Of a DNA stretch of 64,000 nucleotides, positions 39,005-48,820 are shown piece by piece. The notes below the pieces were generated by a model, which was not told the origin of the DNA, made no database searches, and saw only the letters and a list, made by a program, of their open reading frames with translations. Numbering within the stretch: position 1 is the first letter of the stretch; the number at the start of each line of letters is the position of its first letter. The stretch lies in NCBI RefSeq assembly GCF_030295955.1, contig NZ_AP027363.1, forward strand, positions 2,829,046 through 2,893,045. Reading direction: 5' to 3'. This DNA is from Thalassotalea agarivorans (lineage in GTDB: Bacteria > Pseudomonadota > Gammaproteobacteria > Enterobacterales > Alteromonadaceae). A program made the translations under genes and the position numbers.

Positions 39005-39874
39005 ATGCTGAAATATAATTGTTTGAAAGCAATTTTATGCAGTATGTTGTTTGTAGTTTCAAGCTATTCCTCCGCCGGTTACATTGTCGGTGGAGCTTCA
39101 ACAACCATAACACCTCAAAGTAACTGCTGGGCATGGGATAGCACCTGTGTGGCAGATTTTCGTGCTGCTTTGGAGAATCCAGACTATTTTGGCCCAGACG
39201 GCATTGTAAAAGAAACGATCACCACGGTTACCCTTAGTGAAGTAACCGAGGAATCTCTAAGCGGTGTCAATATGTTCATTGCACCTTGGGTAGGAGATGG
39301 CGATGGTTTTGCCTTTTCATCTGCGGTAATCGATTTCTTTTTAAACGGCGGCGATTTGTTTTTACTCCAAGATGACTCGGCCCATGATGTTCTAGGCACA
39401 TTGTTAGGTATGAGCACGACCGGAAGTGATGGGAGCGTTTCTAATGGTGGCGCTCCACTGTTTGACGGTCCTTTTGGTACAGCATCAAATGTGACTCAAC
39501 ACTACAATGTAGGGCAACTAAGTGAAGCAGAAATACTAGCGAAAAATGGTAATATTGGAGGTGTAAATGCATCAGGCCAAATTACCTCTGCCTACTGGGC
39601 AGCTGGCGAGTACGCAGCGGGCGCAGGTTCGCTATTTATCATTGCCGATGTGGATATGATAGCGACCACATCAAATTGTGGCTTGCCTGTTTGTGGAGGC
39701 GATTACACGAACTTGAATGACAATGCTATTTATGGCCTTAACGTCTTTCATTTTCTGCGCACAAGTGGCGGATCTAGCAGCCCTCCGGGAGCACCACCTG
39801 CTACAGGCGTGCCAGAGCCAGCAAGTTTCATGTTGCTGATGTTAGGTTTGTTAGGCTTTGTAAGAAGAAAGTAA
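39005..39874 (+). CDS. PEP-CTERM sorting-domain exported protein
   Basis: A 289-aa protein exported by a signal peptide (about 1-23, ending SSAG) and ending in a PEP-CTERM tail: VPEPASFMLLMLGLLGFV then RRK, the signal cut by exosortase. The start at ATG 39005 is set by AAGGAG; the longer in-frame opening at 38858 is not supported. The body has NMFIAPWVGDGDGFAFSS, FFLNGGDLFLLQD and a C-terminal GSLFIIADVDMI plus DNAIYGLNVFHFLR, a pattern reminiscent of glutamine-amidotransferase-like (GldG/ThuA-type) folds. A role in exopolysaccharide-associated surface material is a family-level inference. No exosortase gene is in the window. Confidence 0.88.
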   Translation: MLKYNCLKAILCSMLFVVSSYSSAGYIVGGASTTITPQSNCWAWDSTCVADFRAALENPDYFGPDGIVKETITTVTLSEVTEESLSGVNMFIAPWVGDGDGFAFSSAVIDFFLNGGDLFLLQDDSAHDVLGTLLGMSTTGSDGSVSNGGAPLFDGPFGTASNVTQHYNVGQLSEAEILAKNGNIGGVNASGQITSAYWAAGEYAAGAGSLFIIADVDMIATTSNCGLPVCGGDYTNLNDNAIYGLNVFHFLRTSGGSSSPPGAPPATGVPEPASFMLLMLGLLGFVRRK

Positions 39875-39875
39875 T

Positions 39876-39903
39876 AAAAAAGCCGGGGTAACCCGGCTTT
39901 TTC
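39876..39903. terminator. Terminator after the PEP-CTERM gene
   Basis: Stem AAAAAGCCGGG / CCCGGCTTTTT with GTAA loop between convergent genes. Usable from both strands. Confidence 0.88.
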
Positions 39904-39924
39904 TTAAATCACATAGTTCGCGGC

Positions 39925-41952
39925 TTATAGCGTCATAGCTAGTTCTGCGGCTTGACGAATTGCGCGTTTAGCGTCTAGCTCTGCAGCTACATTTGCGCCA
40001 CCAATCAAGTGAGTACTAACACCCGCATCAAGCAACCCTTGATATAAACTACGGTTTGGCTCTTGACCAGCACAAATAACAACGTTATCGACTTCAAGTA
40101 ATTGTTCTTTACCATCAATATCGATAACCAAACCTTTGTCATTTATCTCTTTATAAGAAACACCCGGAATCATCTGCACACCATTTTTTTGCAACGTTGC
40201 ACGATGGATCCAACCTGTTGTTTTGCCTAAACCTGCACCTACCTTCGTGGTTTTACGTTGCAACAAAAAGACTTCTCGTTCAGATTTATGAAATTCTGGT
40301 TGCGATAATAGTGCGCCAGCATGTTCGTAATTTTTGTCTACACCCCACGCTTTCATCCACTCTTCAGGTTTAGTTGTCAAAGATTCGTCTTCAACCAAAT
40401 ATTCACTGACGTCAAAACCAATACCGCCAGCACCCACAACAGCAACACGTTTGCCCACAGGCTCTTTGTCTTTTAACACTTGGATATAGCTCTTTACCTT
40501 TTCATGGTCTATACCAGGAATATCAAGCTTCCTTGGTACAATACCCGTGGCAAGCACTACTTCATCAAAGCCTTGTTTAAGTGATTCTACAGATTGTTCA
40601 CTGCCTAACTTAACCTCAACACCAAGTGCTTCCATGCGATGAGTAAAGTAACGCATCGTTTCATAAAACTCTTCTTTGCCTGGTATTTGTTTGGCTATGT
40701 TAAATTGACCACCAATTTCATCGGCTTTATCAAATAACGTGACCTGATGTCCTTTTTCAGCAGCGTAACAACTAAATGCCATACCAGCTGGACCTGCACC
40801 AACAACGGCAAGTTTTTTCGGAGAGGTTGTTTTTTCAAAGGTAAGTTCTGTTTCATAGCAAGCAACAGGGTTAACCAAACAGGAAGCTCTTTGCTGCTTA
40901 AATACGTGATCTAAACAGGCCTGATTACAGCCAATACAGGTGTTGATGTCATGTGCTCTATCTTCTGCAGCTTTTATCACGAAATCAGCATCTGCTAAAA
41001 ACGGCCTCGCCATCGATACCATATCAGCATGTCCTTTTGCCAACACATCTTCAGCGACATCCGGCATATTGATACGGTTGGTCGTTACGAGCGGAACCTT
41101 TACTTCTTTTTTCATACGTTCAGTAATCCATGTGAACGCTGCACGAGGCACTGAAGTTGCTATAGTAGGTACCCTAGCTTCATGCCAACCAATACCTGTA
41201 TTGATAATAGACACACCCGCTTGTTCAAGCGCCTTAGCCATAGTGACGACTTCTTCCCAAGTATTACCACCTTCAACTAAATCAAGCATTGAAAGTCGGA
41301 AAATAATAATAAAATCATCTCCTGCTGATTGCCTTACTTCTTTGACTATCTCAACAGCTAAGCGCATACGGTTTTCAATACTACCGCCCCACTCGTCATT
41401 TCTTTTGTTGACGCGTTTACAGGCAAATTGGTTAATCAAATAACCTTCCGAGCCCATAATCTCAACGCCGTCATAACCTGCCTTTTTGGCAAGTTTAACT
41501 GAGCGTCCATAATCTTTGATGGTCGACTTAATTTGTCTGACTGATAATTCAGACGGTGTAAAAGGCGTAATAGGTGCCTTTATCTTGGTTGCAGACACAC
41601 TAAACGGGTGATAACCGTATCGGCCGGCATGTAGTAATTGAACACAAATTTTAGTGGGATACTTATGGACAGCCTCAGTTATGATTTTATGTTTTTTTAC
41701 GTGCCAAAAATGACTCAATTGGCTGCCAAATGGTGCTAATCGACCGCGAAAATTTGGACTGATACCGCCCGTAACAATGATGCCCACGCCACCTTTGGCA
41801 CGTGCTTCATAAAAAGCAGCCATCTTTTGAAAGCCACCTTTTTCCTCTTCAAGGCCTAAGTGCATAGAACCCATCAGTGTGCGGTTTTGAATTTGTGTAA
41901 AGCCTAAATCTAATGGCTCCATTAAATGCGGATATGCCGTATTTTTTGTCAT
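39925..41952 (-). CDS. fadH: NADPH-dependent 2,4-dienoyl-CoA reductase
   Basis: Iron-sulfur flavoenzyme that reduces 2,4-dienoyl-CoA in oxidation of polyunsaturated fatty acids. About 675 aa from ATG 41952; an in-frame ATG at 41967 is also possible. The FMN TIM barrel (1-370) starts LMEPLDLGFTQIQNRTLMGS. The 4Fe-4S cysteines are in CIGCNQACLDH plus the downstream Cys of RASCLVNPV. The FAD site is VVGAGPAGMAFSCYAAE, and a NADPH Rossmann motif VAVVGAGGIGFDVSEYL follows. It is monocistronic by its flanks. Confidence 0.95.
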   Translation of the reverse strand: MTKNTAYPHLMEPLDLGFTQIQNRTLMGSMHLGLEEEKGGFQKMAAFYEARAKGGVGIIVTGGISPNFRGRLAPFGSQLSHFWHVKKHKIITEAVHKYPTKICVQLLHAGRYGYHPFSVSATKIKAPITPFTPSELSVRQIKSTIKDYGRSVKLAKKAGYDGVEIMGSEGYLINQFACKRVNKRNDEWGGSIENRMRLAVEIVKEVRQSAGDDFIIIFRLSMLDLVEGGNTWEEVVTMAKALEQAGVSIINTGIGWHEARVPTIATSVPRAAFTWITERMKKEVKVPLVTTNRINMPDVAEDVLAKGHADMVSMARPFLADADFVIKAAEDRAHDINTCIGCNQACLDHVFKQQRASCLVNPVACYETELTFEKTTSPKKLAVVGAGPAGMAFSCYAAEKGHQVTLFDKADEIGGQFNIAKQIPGKEEFYETMRYFTHRMEALGVEVKLGSEQSVESLKQGFDEVVLATGIVPRKLDIPGIDHEKVKSYIQVLKDKEPVGKRVAVVGAGGIGFDVSEYLVEDESLTTKPEEWMKAWGVDKNYEHAGALLSQPEFHKSEREVFLLQRKTTKVGAGLGKTTGWIHRATLQKNGVQMIPGVSYKEINDKGLVIDIDGKEQLLEVDNVVICAGQEPNRSLYQGLLDAGVSTHLIGGANVAAELDAKRAIRQAAELAMTL

Positions 41953-42081
41953 CTTTTTTCGTACCATTGGTCTAACCAGTTATCATTAAGTGTATCGTTC
42001 TACGGCGAAAGATCAAGCAATTTTGACAGGTGTCAGTTTAAGTCAAAAGAGGAGTGTTGATTCACGCGATAAAGTTACTCT

Positions 42082-43443
42082 TTAACTAAGGACTTGCTTA
42101 ACGCGGTTTATATCTGTTTCTTTGTCATTGAGTTTGACGTAAGCAACTGACTCGGAATGGACAATTGTTGCTTCTAATACGCCTGGAATAGCCGTTAATT
42201 TAGATAGGGCAATCTCAGCTGTTTGCTCGTCATATTGTGGCGTCTTAAAACTAAAGTTTTTGCCTTTTGGCGCCATTTTTAGCGATAAATTAAGTAAGAA
42301 CCAACCAACAATACAGAGTGTCATCACGGCAAAAAGCATATGATCGTTGTATTCTACGGTTAACCACCCACCTACTAAGCCGCCAACGAATGCACCAAAA
42401 AATTGGCTACTCGAATAGATACCCATTGCACTGCCTTTTACGCCTGCCGGAGTAATGCGAGACAACAGCGATGGCATTGTTGCTTCTAGATAATTAAATG
42501 CAATGAAAAAGGCCATCAATATCACGATTAAATTGATCAAAGTCACAGGCGCAACATATGCGGCAAACATCGCAATAGCTAGAAGCGCTATAGCACTGTT
42601 AAACATGCCCTTTTCTTTGTTTTTCTTCATTGCCCAAATCATAAAAGGCACCATAACAAAGAACGAACCAAGCAAAACAGGTAAGTATACAAGCCAATGA
42701 GATTCTAGATTTAGACCAGCAGACACTAGATACGTAGGAATAACCACAAAACAAGCAGTAAGCGCCATATGAAGTACAAATACACCAACATTAAGTCGCA
42801 GTAGCTGCGGATGCGAGATCAGCTTTTTCATTTGCTGTGGCATAGGCAGATTGTCGCCCTTAGGGGCCTTATTGATGGCATTGGGTACAACAAACTGAAT
42901 CGCCAACATCGCGAAAAGTGTGAGCAATGCGGTCAACCAAAACAAGCCAGACAATGCGAATGCATCAGCAACAATAGGGCCAATAACCATTGCCAAGGTA
43001 AAAGACAAACCGATAAACATACCAATAGTTGCCATTACTTTGGGGCGCTGTTCTTCTCGCGTTAGATCTGCGGCCAATGCTAAGATGGCACTAGCAATAG
43101 CCCCCATGCCCTGCAATGCTCTACCAAACACTACCTCGTATATCGTTTCGGCATTTGCTGCAATAACACTACCGAGTAAAAAGACAAAAAGTCCGGCGAG
43201 AATAATCGGCTTACGGCCAAATTTGTCCGATAACATGCCCATTGGGATCTGTAAAATAGCTTGCGTTAAGCCATATGCACCTATCGCTATACCGACCCAA
43301 AGCGGGCTATATCCCTCTAGTTCAGTGCCATAAATAGCAAAAACAGGCAGTAGCATAAATAAGCCAAGCATACGCAGGCCAAATACTGCAGCTAAAGAGA
43401 TTGCTGCTTTTTTTTCTGTAGTGTTAAGTGCATCGACACGCAT
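42082..43443 (-). CDS. YajR-like MFS transporter
   Basis: A 453-aa major facilitator transporter with 12 predicted helices. MFS motif A is seen as GMLSDKFGRKPIILAG (about 68-83). The last 65-70 residues form a soluble extension (KLTAIPGVLEATIVHSESVA) that resembles the YAM ferredoxin-like domain of E. coli YajR. The substrate is unknown; drug or metabolite efflux is a family guess. It is divergent from uvrA, with a 215-bp gap to the uvrA start. Confidence 0.87.
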   Translation of the reverse strand: MRVDALNTTEKKAAISLAAVFGLRMLGLFMLLPVFAIYGTELEGYSPLWVGIAIGAYGLTQAILQIPMGMLSDKFGRKPIILAGLFVFLLGSVIAANAETIYEVVFGRALQGMGAIASAILALAADLTREEQRPKVMATIGMFIGLSFTLAMVIGPIVADAFALSGLFWLTALLTLFAMLAIQFVVPNAINKAPKGDNLPMPQQMKKLISHPQLLRLNVGVFVLHMALTACFVVIPTYLVSAGLNLESHWLVYLPVLLGSFFVMVPFMIWAMKKNKEKGMFNSAIALLAIAMFAAYVAPVTLINLIVILMAFFIAFNYLEATMPSLLSRITPAGVKGSAMGIYSSSQFFGAFVGGLVGGWLTVEYNDHMLFAVMTLCIVGWFLLNLSLKMAPKGKNFSFKTPQYDEQTAEIALSKLTAIPGVLEATIVHSESVAYVKLNDKETDINRVKQVLS

Positions 43444-43658
43444 GATTCGTTGAAGGTGTAATAGCTCACGGGATTTTTGTTGCGTTATTCTAGCACGCTT
43501 AATTATGTTTCATAAACACAGCTAAACTTTTCTTTTGCTCGTTTTGGTAGCAATGCAAATAAAACAATCCGAAAGTGTTTATTCTTTTTGTATTGATAGG
43601 TGAAATCCTGACCAAAGTTATGACATAATGTTTGGTTCCATCATTTAATGGCGCCATT

Positions 43659-46484
43659 ATGAAAAAGATAGAAGTTAGAGGGGCTAGAACCCACAATCTT
43701 AAAAATTTTGATCTTGATATTCCCCGCGACAAACTCATCGTTATAACCGGTCTATCGGGTTCCGGTAAGTCTTCTCTTGCTTTTGATACCTTATACGCTG
43801 AAGGGCAGCGACGGTATGTTGAATCGCTCTCTGCGTATGCAAGACAATTTCTATCGTTAATGGAAAAGCCTGATGTTGATCATATAGAAGGCTTATCGCC
43901 GGCGATTTCTATAGAACAAAAATCAACATCGCATAACCCTCGCTCAACGGTTGGTACCATTACTGAAATATATGATTATTTGAGATTGCTTTACGCTCGT
44001 GTTGGTGAGCCGCGATGCCCAGATCATAGTATTCCGTTGGCGGCGCAAACCGTGTCTCAAATGGTAGATAAAGTATTAGCGCTAGATGAAGGGACCAAAG
44101 TCATGGTGCTAGCGCCCGTGTTACAAGATCGAAAAGGCGAGCACATAAAGCTACTCGACAACCTTGCTGCACAGGGTTACATTCGCGCTCGCATTGATGG
44201 CGAGGTATGTGATTTATCCGATCCACCGGAATTAGAACTTCATAAAAAACACACTATTGAAGTCGTTGTCGACCGTTTGAAGGTGCGCGACGATATTCAA
44301 TTACGCTTGTCAGAATCATTTGAAACAGCGCTAGCGCTTACTTCTGGTACAGCAAAAGTAGCCTTTATGGATGAGCCAGATCGTGAAGAATTAATCTTTT
44401 CTGCTAATTTTGCCTGTCCTGTTTGTGGTTACAGCATGCAAGAACTCGAACCTCGCTTGTTCTCATTCAATAATCCCGCAGGTGCCTGTCAAACGTGTGA
44501 TGGTCTTGGTACGCAGCAATTTTTTGATCCAAGTCGAGTTATTGTTAACCCAGAGCTATCTTTATCGGGCGGCGCGATTCGCGGCTGGGACAAGCGCAAT
44601 TTTTATTATTTTCAAATGCTACAAGCGCTCGCCGAGCACTTTAACTTTGATCTATCCAAGCCATACAATGAATTGCCTGAGCAAGCAAAAACACTGATTT
44701 TATATGGTTCTGGAAAAGAAGAAATAGAATTCAAATACATGAATGATCGCGGTGATGTTGTAATTCGCAAGCATCCATTTGAAGGTATTTTGAATAATAT
44801 GGACAGGCGATATCGAGAGACTGAATCAAATGCTGTGCGCGAAGAACTAGCCAAGTATTTAAACAGCCAGCCTTGCCCTGATTGTCATGGTAGCCGTTTA
44901 CGTCTAGAAGCGCGTAACGTATTTATTGATGATACACCGCTACCTACGATTACTGAGTATTCTATAGCTGAAGCCCTTAGTTTCTTCGAGTCGGCTGATT
45001 TTCAAGGACAGCGGGCGCAAATAGCAGAAAAAATTCTAAAAGAAATTAATGACCGTTTAGGCTTTTTGGTCAATGTTGGCCTTAACTACCTAAACCTGTC
45101 ACGCAGTGCTGACACGTTGTCAGGGGGCGAAGCCCAGCGTATCCGTTTGGCGAGCCAAATTGGTGCGGGTTTAGTGGGTGTCATGTACGTGCTAGATGAA
45201 CCCTCAATTGGTTTGCATCAGCGCGACAATGAACGCCTATTAAATACCTTGGTCCATCTGCGCGATCTAGGTAACACGGTTATCGTTGTTGAACACGATG
45301 AAGATGCTATTAAAGAAGCAGATTATATTATTGATATCGGCCCTGGCGCTGGTGTACACGGTGGTAACGTCATTGCACAAGGTTCACTAGAAGACATTTT
45401 AAATAATAGTGAATCACTCACCGGTAAGTATCTCTCGGGTAAGGAATCAATCGATATCCCTGAGAAACGTACGCCGTTCAACGCAAAAGAAGTGGTTGAA
45501 CTTAAAGGTGCGAGTGGTAACAACCTTAAAAATGTCGATTTAACCGTGCCTATTGGCCTAATGACCTGTATTACGGGTGTATCTGGCTCCGGTAAATCCA
45601 CGCTAATTAACGATACGTTGTATAAGCTTGCGCACACTGAACTTAATGGCGCAACAACGGCGGAACCCGCTCCTTACACATCGATAACTGGATTAGAAAA
45701 ACTAGATAAAGTCATCGATATTGACCAGAGCCCGATAGGACGTACGCCAAGATCAAACCCTGCAACCTACACAGGTATTTTTACCGCTGTACGTGAAATT
45801 TTTGCTGGTACGCAAGAAGCTCGTTCACGCGGTTATAAACCTGGCAGATTCAGCTTTAATGTCAAAGGTGGACGCTGTGAAGCTTGCCAAGGTGATGGTG
45901 TGATTAAAGTAGAAATGCACTTCTTACCTGATGTTTACGTGCCTTGCGATGTGTGTAAAGGCAAGCGCTACAACCGTGAAACATTAGAAGTAAAATACAA
46001 AGGCAAGAACATTCATCAAGTATTGGATATGACCATTGAGGATGCCTTTGAGTTTTTCGCGCCAATTCCAGCAGTTAAACGAAAACTGCAAACCTTAATG
46101 GATGTCGGCCTAAGCTACATCAAGTTAGGACAATCGGCTACAACCTTGTCTGGTGGTGAAGCACAGCGGGTTAAGTTGTCGAAAGAACTATCAAAACGAG
46201 ATACAGGTAAAACCTTGTATATTTTGGATGAGCCAACCACAGGTCTGCATTTTCACGACATAAAACAGTTATTACAGGTCATTCATAGGCTACGCGATCA
46301 CGGCAACACTATCGTTGTCATAGAGCATAATCTAGATGTTGTAAAAACGGCTGACTGGATTGTAGATTTAGGCCCTGAGGGTGGCTCCGGTGGTGGCGAA
46401 ATTCTCGTCGCTGGTAGCCCTGAAGATATTTGTACTGAAAAACGTTCTCATACCGCTAGGTTCCTTAAACCTATGTTGAAGTAA
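43659..46484 (+). CDS. uvrA: Excinuclease ABC subunit A
   Basis: DNA damage-recognition ATPase of nucleotide excision repair. The start ATG 43659 ([17 protein letters not shown]) matches relatives; the open frame extends to a TTG at 43632 without support. 941 aa, the usual length. Walker A sites are GLSGSGKSS and [12 protein letters not shown] signatures are [12 protein letters not shown] and [12 protein letters not shown]. Zinc-finger cysteines are in [12 protein letters not shown] and [13 protein letters not shown] searched the upstream region by eye for a CTG-N10-CAG LexA box and did not find one. Confidence 0.98.
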   Translation: MKKIEVRGARTHNLKNFDLDIPRDKLIVITGLSGSGKSSLAFDTLYAEGQRRYVESLSAYARQFLSLMEKPDVDHIEGLSPAISIEQKSTSHNPRSTVGTITEIYDYLRLLYARVGEPRCPDHSIPLAAQTVSQMVDKVLALDEGTKVMVLAPVLQDRKGEHIKLLDNLAAQGYIRARIDGEVCDLSDPPELELHKKHTIEVVVDRLKVRDDIQLRLSESFETALALTSGTAKVAFMDEPDREELIFSANFACPVCGYSMQELEPRLFSFNNPAGACQTCDGLGTQQFFDPSRVIVNPELSLSGGAIRGWDKRNFYYFQMLQALAEHFNFDLSKPYNELPEQAKTLILYGSGKEEIEFKYMNDRGDVVIRKHPFEGILNNMDRRYRETESNAVREELAKYLNSQPCPDCHGSRLRLEARNVFIDDTPLPTITEYSIAEALSFFESADFQGQRAQIAEKILKEINDRLGFLVNVGLNYLNLSRSADTLSGGEAQRIRLASQIGAGLVGVMYVLDEPSIGLHQRDNERLLNTLVHLRDLGNTVIVVEHDEDAIKEADYIIDIGPGAGVHGGNVIAQGSLEDILNNSESLTGKYLSGKESIDIPEKRTPFNAKEVVELKGASGNNLKNVDLTVPIGLMTCITGVSGSGKSTLINDTLYKLAHTELNGATTAEPAPYTSITGLEKLDKVIDIDQSPIGRTPRSNPATYTGIFTAVREIFAGTQEARSRGYKPGRFSFNVKGGRCEACQGDGVIKVEMHFLPDVYVPCDVCKGKRYNRETLEVKYKGKNIHQVLDMTIEDAFEFFAPIPAVKRKLQTLMDVGLSYIKLGQSATTLSGGEAQRVKLSKELSKRDTGKTLYILDEPTTGLHFHDIKQLLQVIHRLRDHGNTIVVIEHNLDVVKTADWIVDLGPEGGSGGGEILVAGSPEDICTEKRSHTARFLKPMLK

Positions 46485-46508
46485 ATAGAAATTATATAGA
46501 GGTAAAGT

Positions 46509-47072
46509 GTGAAGCAATTTTTAACGATTATTTCATTCGCTTTGGCGTCCACAAGTGTTGGTGCGCAGCAGGTTGAACTATCACAATTACAAGCATGTAA
46601 AAAAATAAATAATAGCTTAGAAAAATTAAGCTGTTATGAAAAGTTAACTGACGACCTATCGCAGTCAGCAACTGAAACAGCAAGCGCAACTACCGCAGCC
46701 GAAACCGTCAAGGAAGCTGACAAGTTACCCGCGCCTACTGAAGCAGAAATAGCTGCGCCGGCGGTTGCGGCAACATCTAGTAGCACTGCTGCACCACAAG
46801 CAATCAAAGAAGACAATTTTGGCTTGGAAGAAAAGCGCGCATTAGAAGACGTTATTGATGAAATTTCAGCGACAGTAACCAACGTTAAGAAAAACCCACA
46901 TGGTCTGTTTATTTTGTATTTAGACAATGGACAAACGTGGAAACAAACAAGTAGTAAACGATTTAAAGTAAAAGTTGGCGACACTCTGATTATCACTAGA
47001 GGTTCATTTGGTTCATTTAGAGCGCAACGCCAAGATAGCAACAGAACAATTAATGTAAAAAGGCTAAAATAG
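46509..47072 (+). CDS. Exported protein with Ala/Thr-rich linker, unknown
   Basis: A 187-aa protein with a signal peptide (about 1-19, ending VGAQ), beginning at GTG 46509 after AGAGGT. A small Cys-containing motif ACKKINNSLEKLSCYEKL (about 29-46) is followed by an Ala/Thr/Glu-rich linker (55-105). A C-terminal domain (about 110-187) contains LFILYLDNGQTWKQTSS and VKVGDTLIITRGSFGSF, which looks like a small beta-barrel. The CxxI...SCYE opening is common in proteobacterial periplasmic proteins of unknown role. It follows uvrA by 24 bp but is probably unrelated. Confidence 0.7.
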   Translation: MKQFLTIISFALASTSVGAQQVELSQLQACKKINNSLEKLSCYEKLTDDLSQSATETASATTAAETVKEADKLPAPTEAEIAAPAVAATSSSTAAPQAIKEDNFGLEEKRALEDVIDEISATVTNVKKNPHGLFILYLDNGQTWKQTSSKRFKVKVGDTLIITRGSFGSFRAQRQDSNRTINVKRLK

Positions 47073-47156
47073 CATCAAATTATTGGCGGAAATTGCTACT
47101 AATTTTCGCCAATAAAGCATAAGATAAAGCCACTGTTGTTCTAAGTATAATTATAA

Positions 47157-47798
47157 ATGGCTAACCAATCTCGTAGCTCTTTTGCCTACAATCTTTTTAT
47201 TTATGTTCTCGCGTTCACATCAGGTTTTTCTATCATGGGCATAGAGTTACTTGGTGGACGTATCCTTGCGCCTTATTTCGGATCTAGTGTCCATATTTGG
47301 GGCAGTATTATCACCGTGTTTATGTTGGCACTGTCCATTGGCTACCTTATTGGTGGTAAGTGGTCGGTTACTAACGCTAACCTAAAAAAATACGGTTCAA
47401 TTTTTGGTGTTGCAGGTGTTTTAGTTTTGCCTATTGCGCTGTTTGCTACACCTATCATGGAAGCAGTTTTCCTTGCGATAGAAGACCCTAGATATGGTTC
47501 ACTTGTTACCTCGATGATTCTGTTTTTTATCCCAACGATCGTACTTGGGATGATTTCTCCTTATTCAGTTAGACTGCTGGTAACTGACAAAGAACATAGT
47601 GGTCAAGTTGCCGGTACCTTGTACTTTGTATCAACACTAGGCAGTGCTTTGGGGACAATTTTCACATCGTTTTATTTTGTCCTTTATTTTGAAGTTAACA
47701 CCCTAATTGTCACCTATAGCAGTTTGCTTGTATTCCTTGGCGTAGTTGCTATTTTACTTAATAAAAAGCATCAAGAGGCAATGGCACATGCGCAATAA
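47157..47798 (+). CDS. Membrane half of a spermidine-synthase-like protein
   Basis: A 213-aa membrane protein with six to seven helices that matches the N-terminal membrane part of fused MFS/spermidine-synthase-like proteins. Characteristic are GFSIMGIELLGGRILAPYFG, SVHIWGSIITVFMLALSIGY, and MISPYSVRLLV, then GTLYFVSTLGSALGTI. In many bacteria this is fused to a methyltransferase-fold domain; here that domain is the next gene, overlapping by 11 bp. The transported or processed molecule is unknown. Confidence 0.82.
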   Translation: MANQSRSSFAYNLFIYVLAFTSGFSIMGIELLGGRILAPYFGSSVHIWGSIITVFMLALSIGYLIGGKWSVTNANLKKYGSIFGVAGVLVLPIALFATPIMEAVFLAIEDPRYGSLVTSMILFFIPTIVLGMISPYSVRLLVTDKEHSGQVAGTLYFVSTLGSALGTIFTSFYFVLYFEVNTLIVTYSSLLVFLGVVAILLNKKHQEAMAHAQ

Positions 47799-48678
47799 AC
47801 TCTTTGTATTATTGTTGGCGGCTTTAACGAGTACACTTGCTAACGCTGATATTATTCATCAAGAGAAATCCCTTTATCGCAATATTTTTGTTGAAGATAG
47901 AGACAATTTACGCTGCTTAAAATTCAACGTAAAAGATACCCTGACGCATCAAAGCTGTATGTTAAAAAATGACCCTGATTACTTAGTGTTTAATTACACT
48001 AAAATGATGTTCGCTAGCTTGTTGATGATAGAGCCACCAAAAAGCGTACTTATTATCGGGCTTGGTGGCGGTACAATGTCAAACACCATTCATCACCTAT
48101 ATCCAGATGCGATAATAGACAATGTTGAAATCGACCCTGCCGTTGTAAAAGTGGCAAGGAAGTACTTTGATTTCATCGAAAATGACAAGATTTCCACCAT
48201 TGAAGCGGACGGCCGAATTTTCATAAAACGTGCAGCACTGCGCAAACAATCTTATGACTGGATTATCTTAGATGCGTTTAACGGTGACTACATTCCAGAA
48301 CATTTACTTACCAAAGAATTCCTAGAAGAAACAAAAGCTTTATTAAGTGAAAACGGCGTAGTTGCAGCGAATACATTTAGTAGCTCAGCCTTATATGATT
48401 ATGAATCAGCGACCTATTACGACGTATTTGGAGATTACTACCAAGTCCAAACACAGCGTAGAAGTAATCGCATTATTTTAGCGACTAAGTCTGGTCAAGT
48501 TGATAGTGAGCTCATCACAAAACGAGCTGAAGCAGTTGATGCAAGTTTAAAAGATTATGGTATTGATATTTATGAATTAATTAATGCCATGTCATCCACA
48601 AAAAACAATCAAGATTGGCCTAAAAATACGCGTATTTTAACCGACCAATATTCGCCGGCTAATTTACTTAACCAGTAA
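47788..48678 (+). CDS. Spermidine-synthase-like domain protein with signal peptide
   Basis: A 296-aa protein from ATG 47788 (MRNKLFVLL). The first 20 residues look like a Sec signal ending ANA. The rest is a spermidine-synthase/methyltransferase fold, with nucleotide motif VLIIGLGGGTMSN, acidic DNVEIDPAVVKVARKYF, and the active-site region WIILDAFNGDYIPEHL. The aminopropyltransferase motif D-[ST]-x-[DE]-P is replaced by DAFNGD, so true spermidine synthesis is doubtful. It overlaps the membrane gene by 11 bp, so the two are probably a single functional unit that was split. Confidence 0.82.
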   Translation: MRNKLFVLLLAALTSTLANADIIHQEKSLYRNIFVEDRDNLRCLKFNVKDTLTHQSCMLKNDPDYLVFNYTKMMFASLLMIEPPKSVLIIGLGGGTMSNTIHHLYPDAIIDNVEIDPAVVKVARKYFDFIENDKISTIEADGRIFIKRAALRKQSYDWIILDAFNGDYIPEHLLTKEFLEETKALLSENGVVAANTFSSSALYDYESATYYDVFGDYYQVQTQRRSNRIILATKSGQVDSELITKRAEAVDASLKDYGIDIYELINAMSSTKNNQDWPKNTRILTDQYSPANLLNQ

Positions 48679-48820
48679 GCAATCTGTTAAAAGAGCATGT
48701 CGTTCCTGAGATCAGCATGCTCCTCTCTTTCTAAAGACTATTAGCCAAAGGTCTAATTCAAACTAGCACAATCTCGCTCTAGACTAACTCTTACAAAACC
48801 ACAATAGGATTGAGGTTATT

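Noticed and set aside
40940-41443. 167-aa plus-strand ORF
   Set aside because: Antisense shadow of fadH.
42811-43333. Plus-strand ORFs opposite the MFS gene
   Set aside because: Antisense shadows; the minus-strand frame encodes a normal MFS transporter.
43444-43658. LexA box for uvrA
   Set aside because: No CTG-N10-CAG dyad was found in the divergent region.
48690-48723. GAGCATG...CATGCTC hairpin after the spermidine-synthase-like gene as a terminator
   Set aside because: The loop is long and the T-run is broken, so it is not a convincing terminator.
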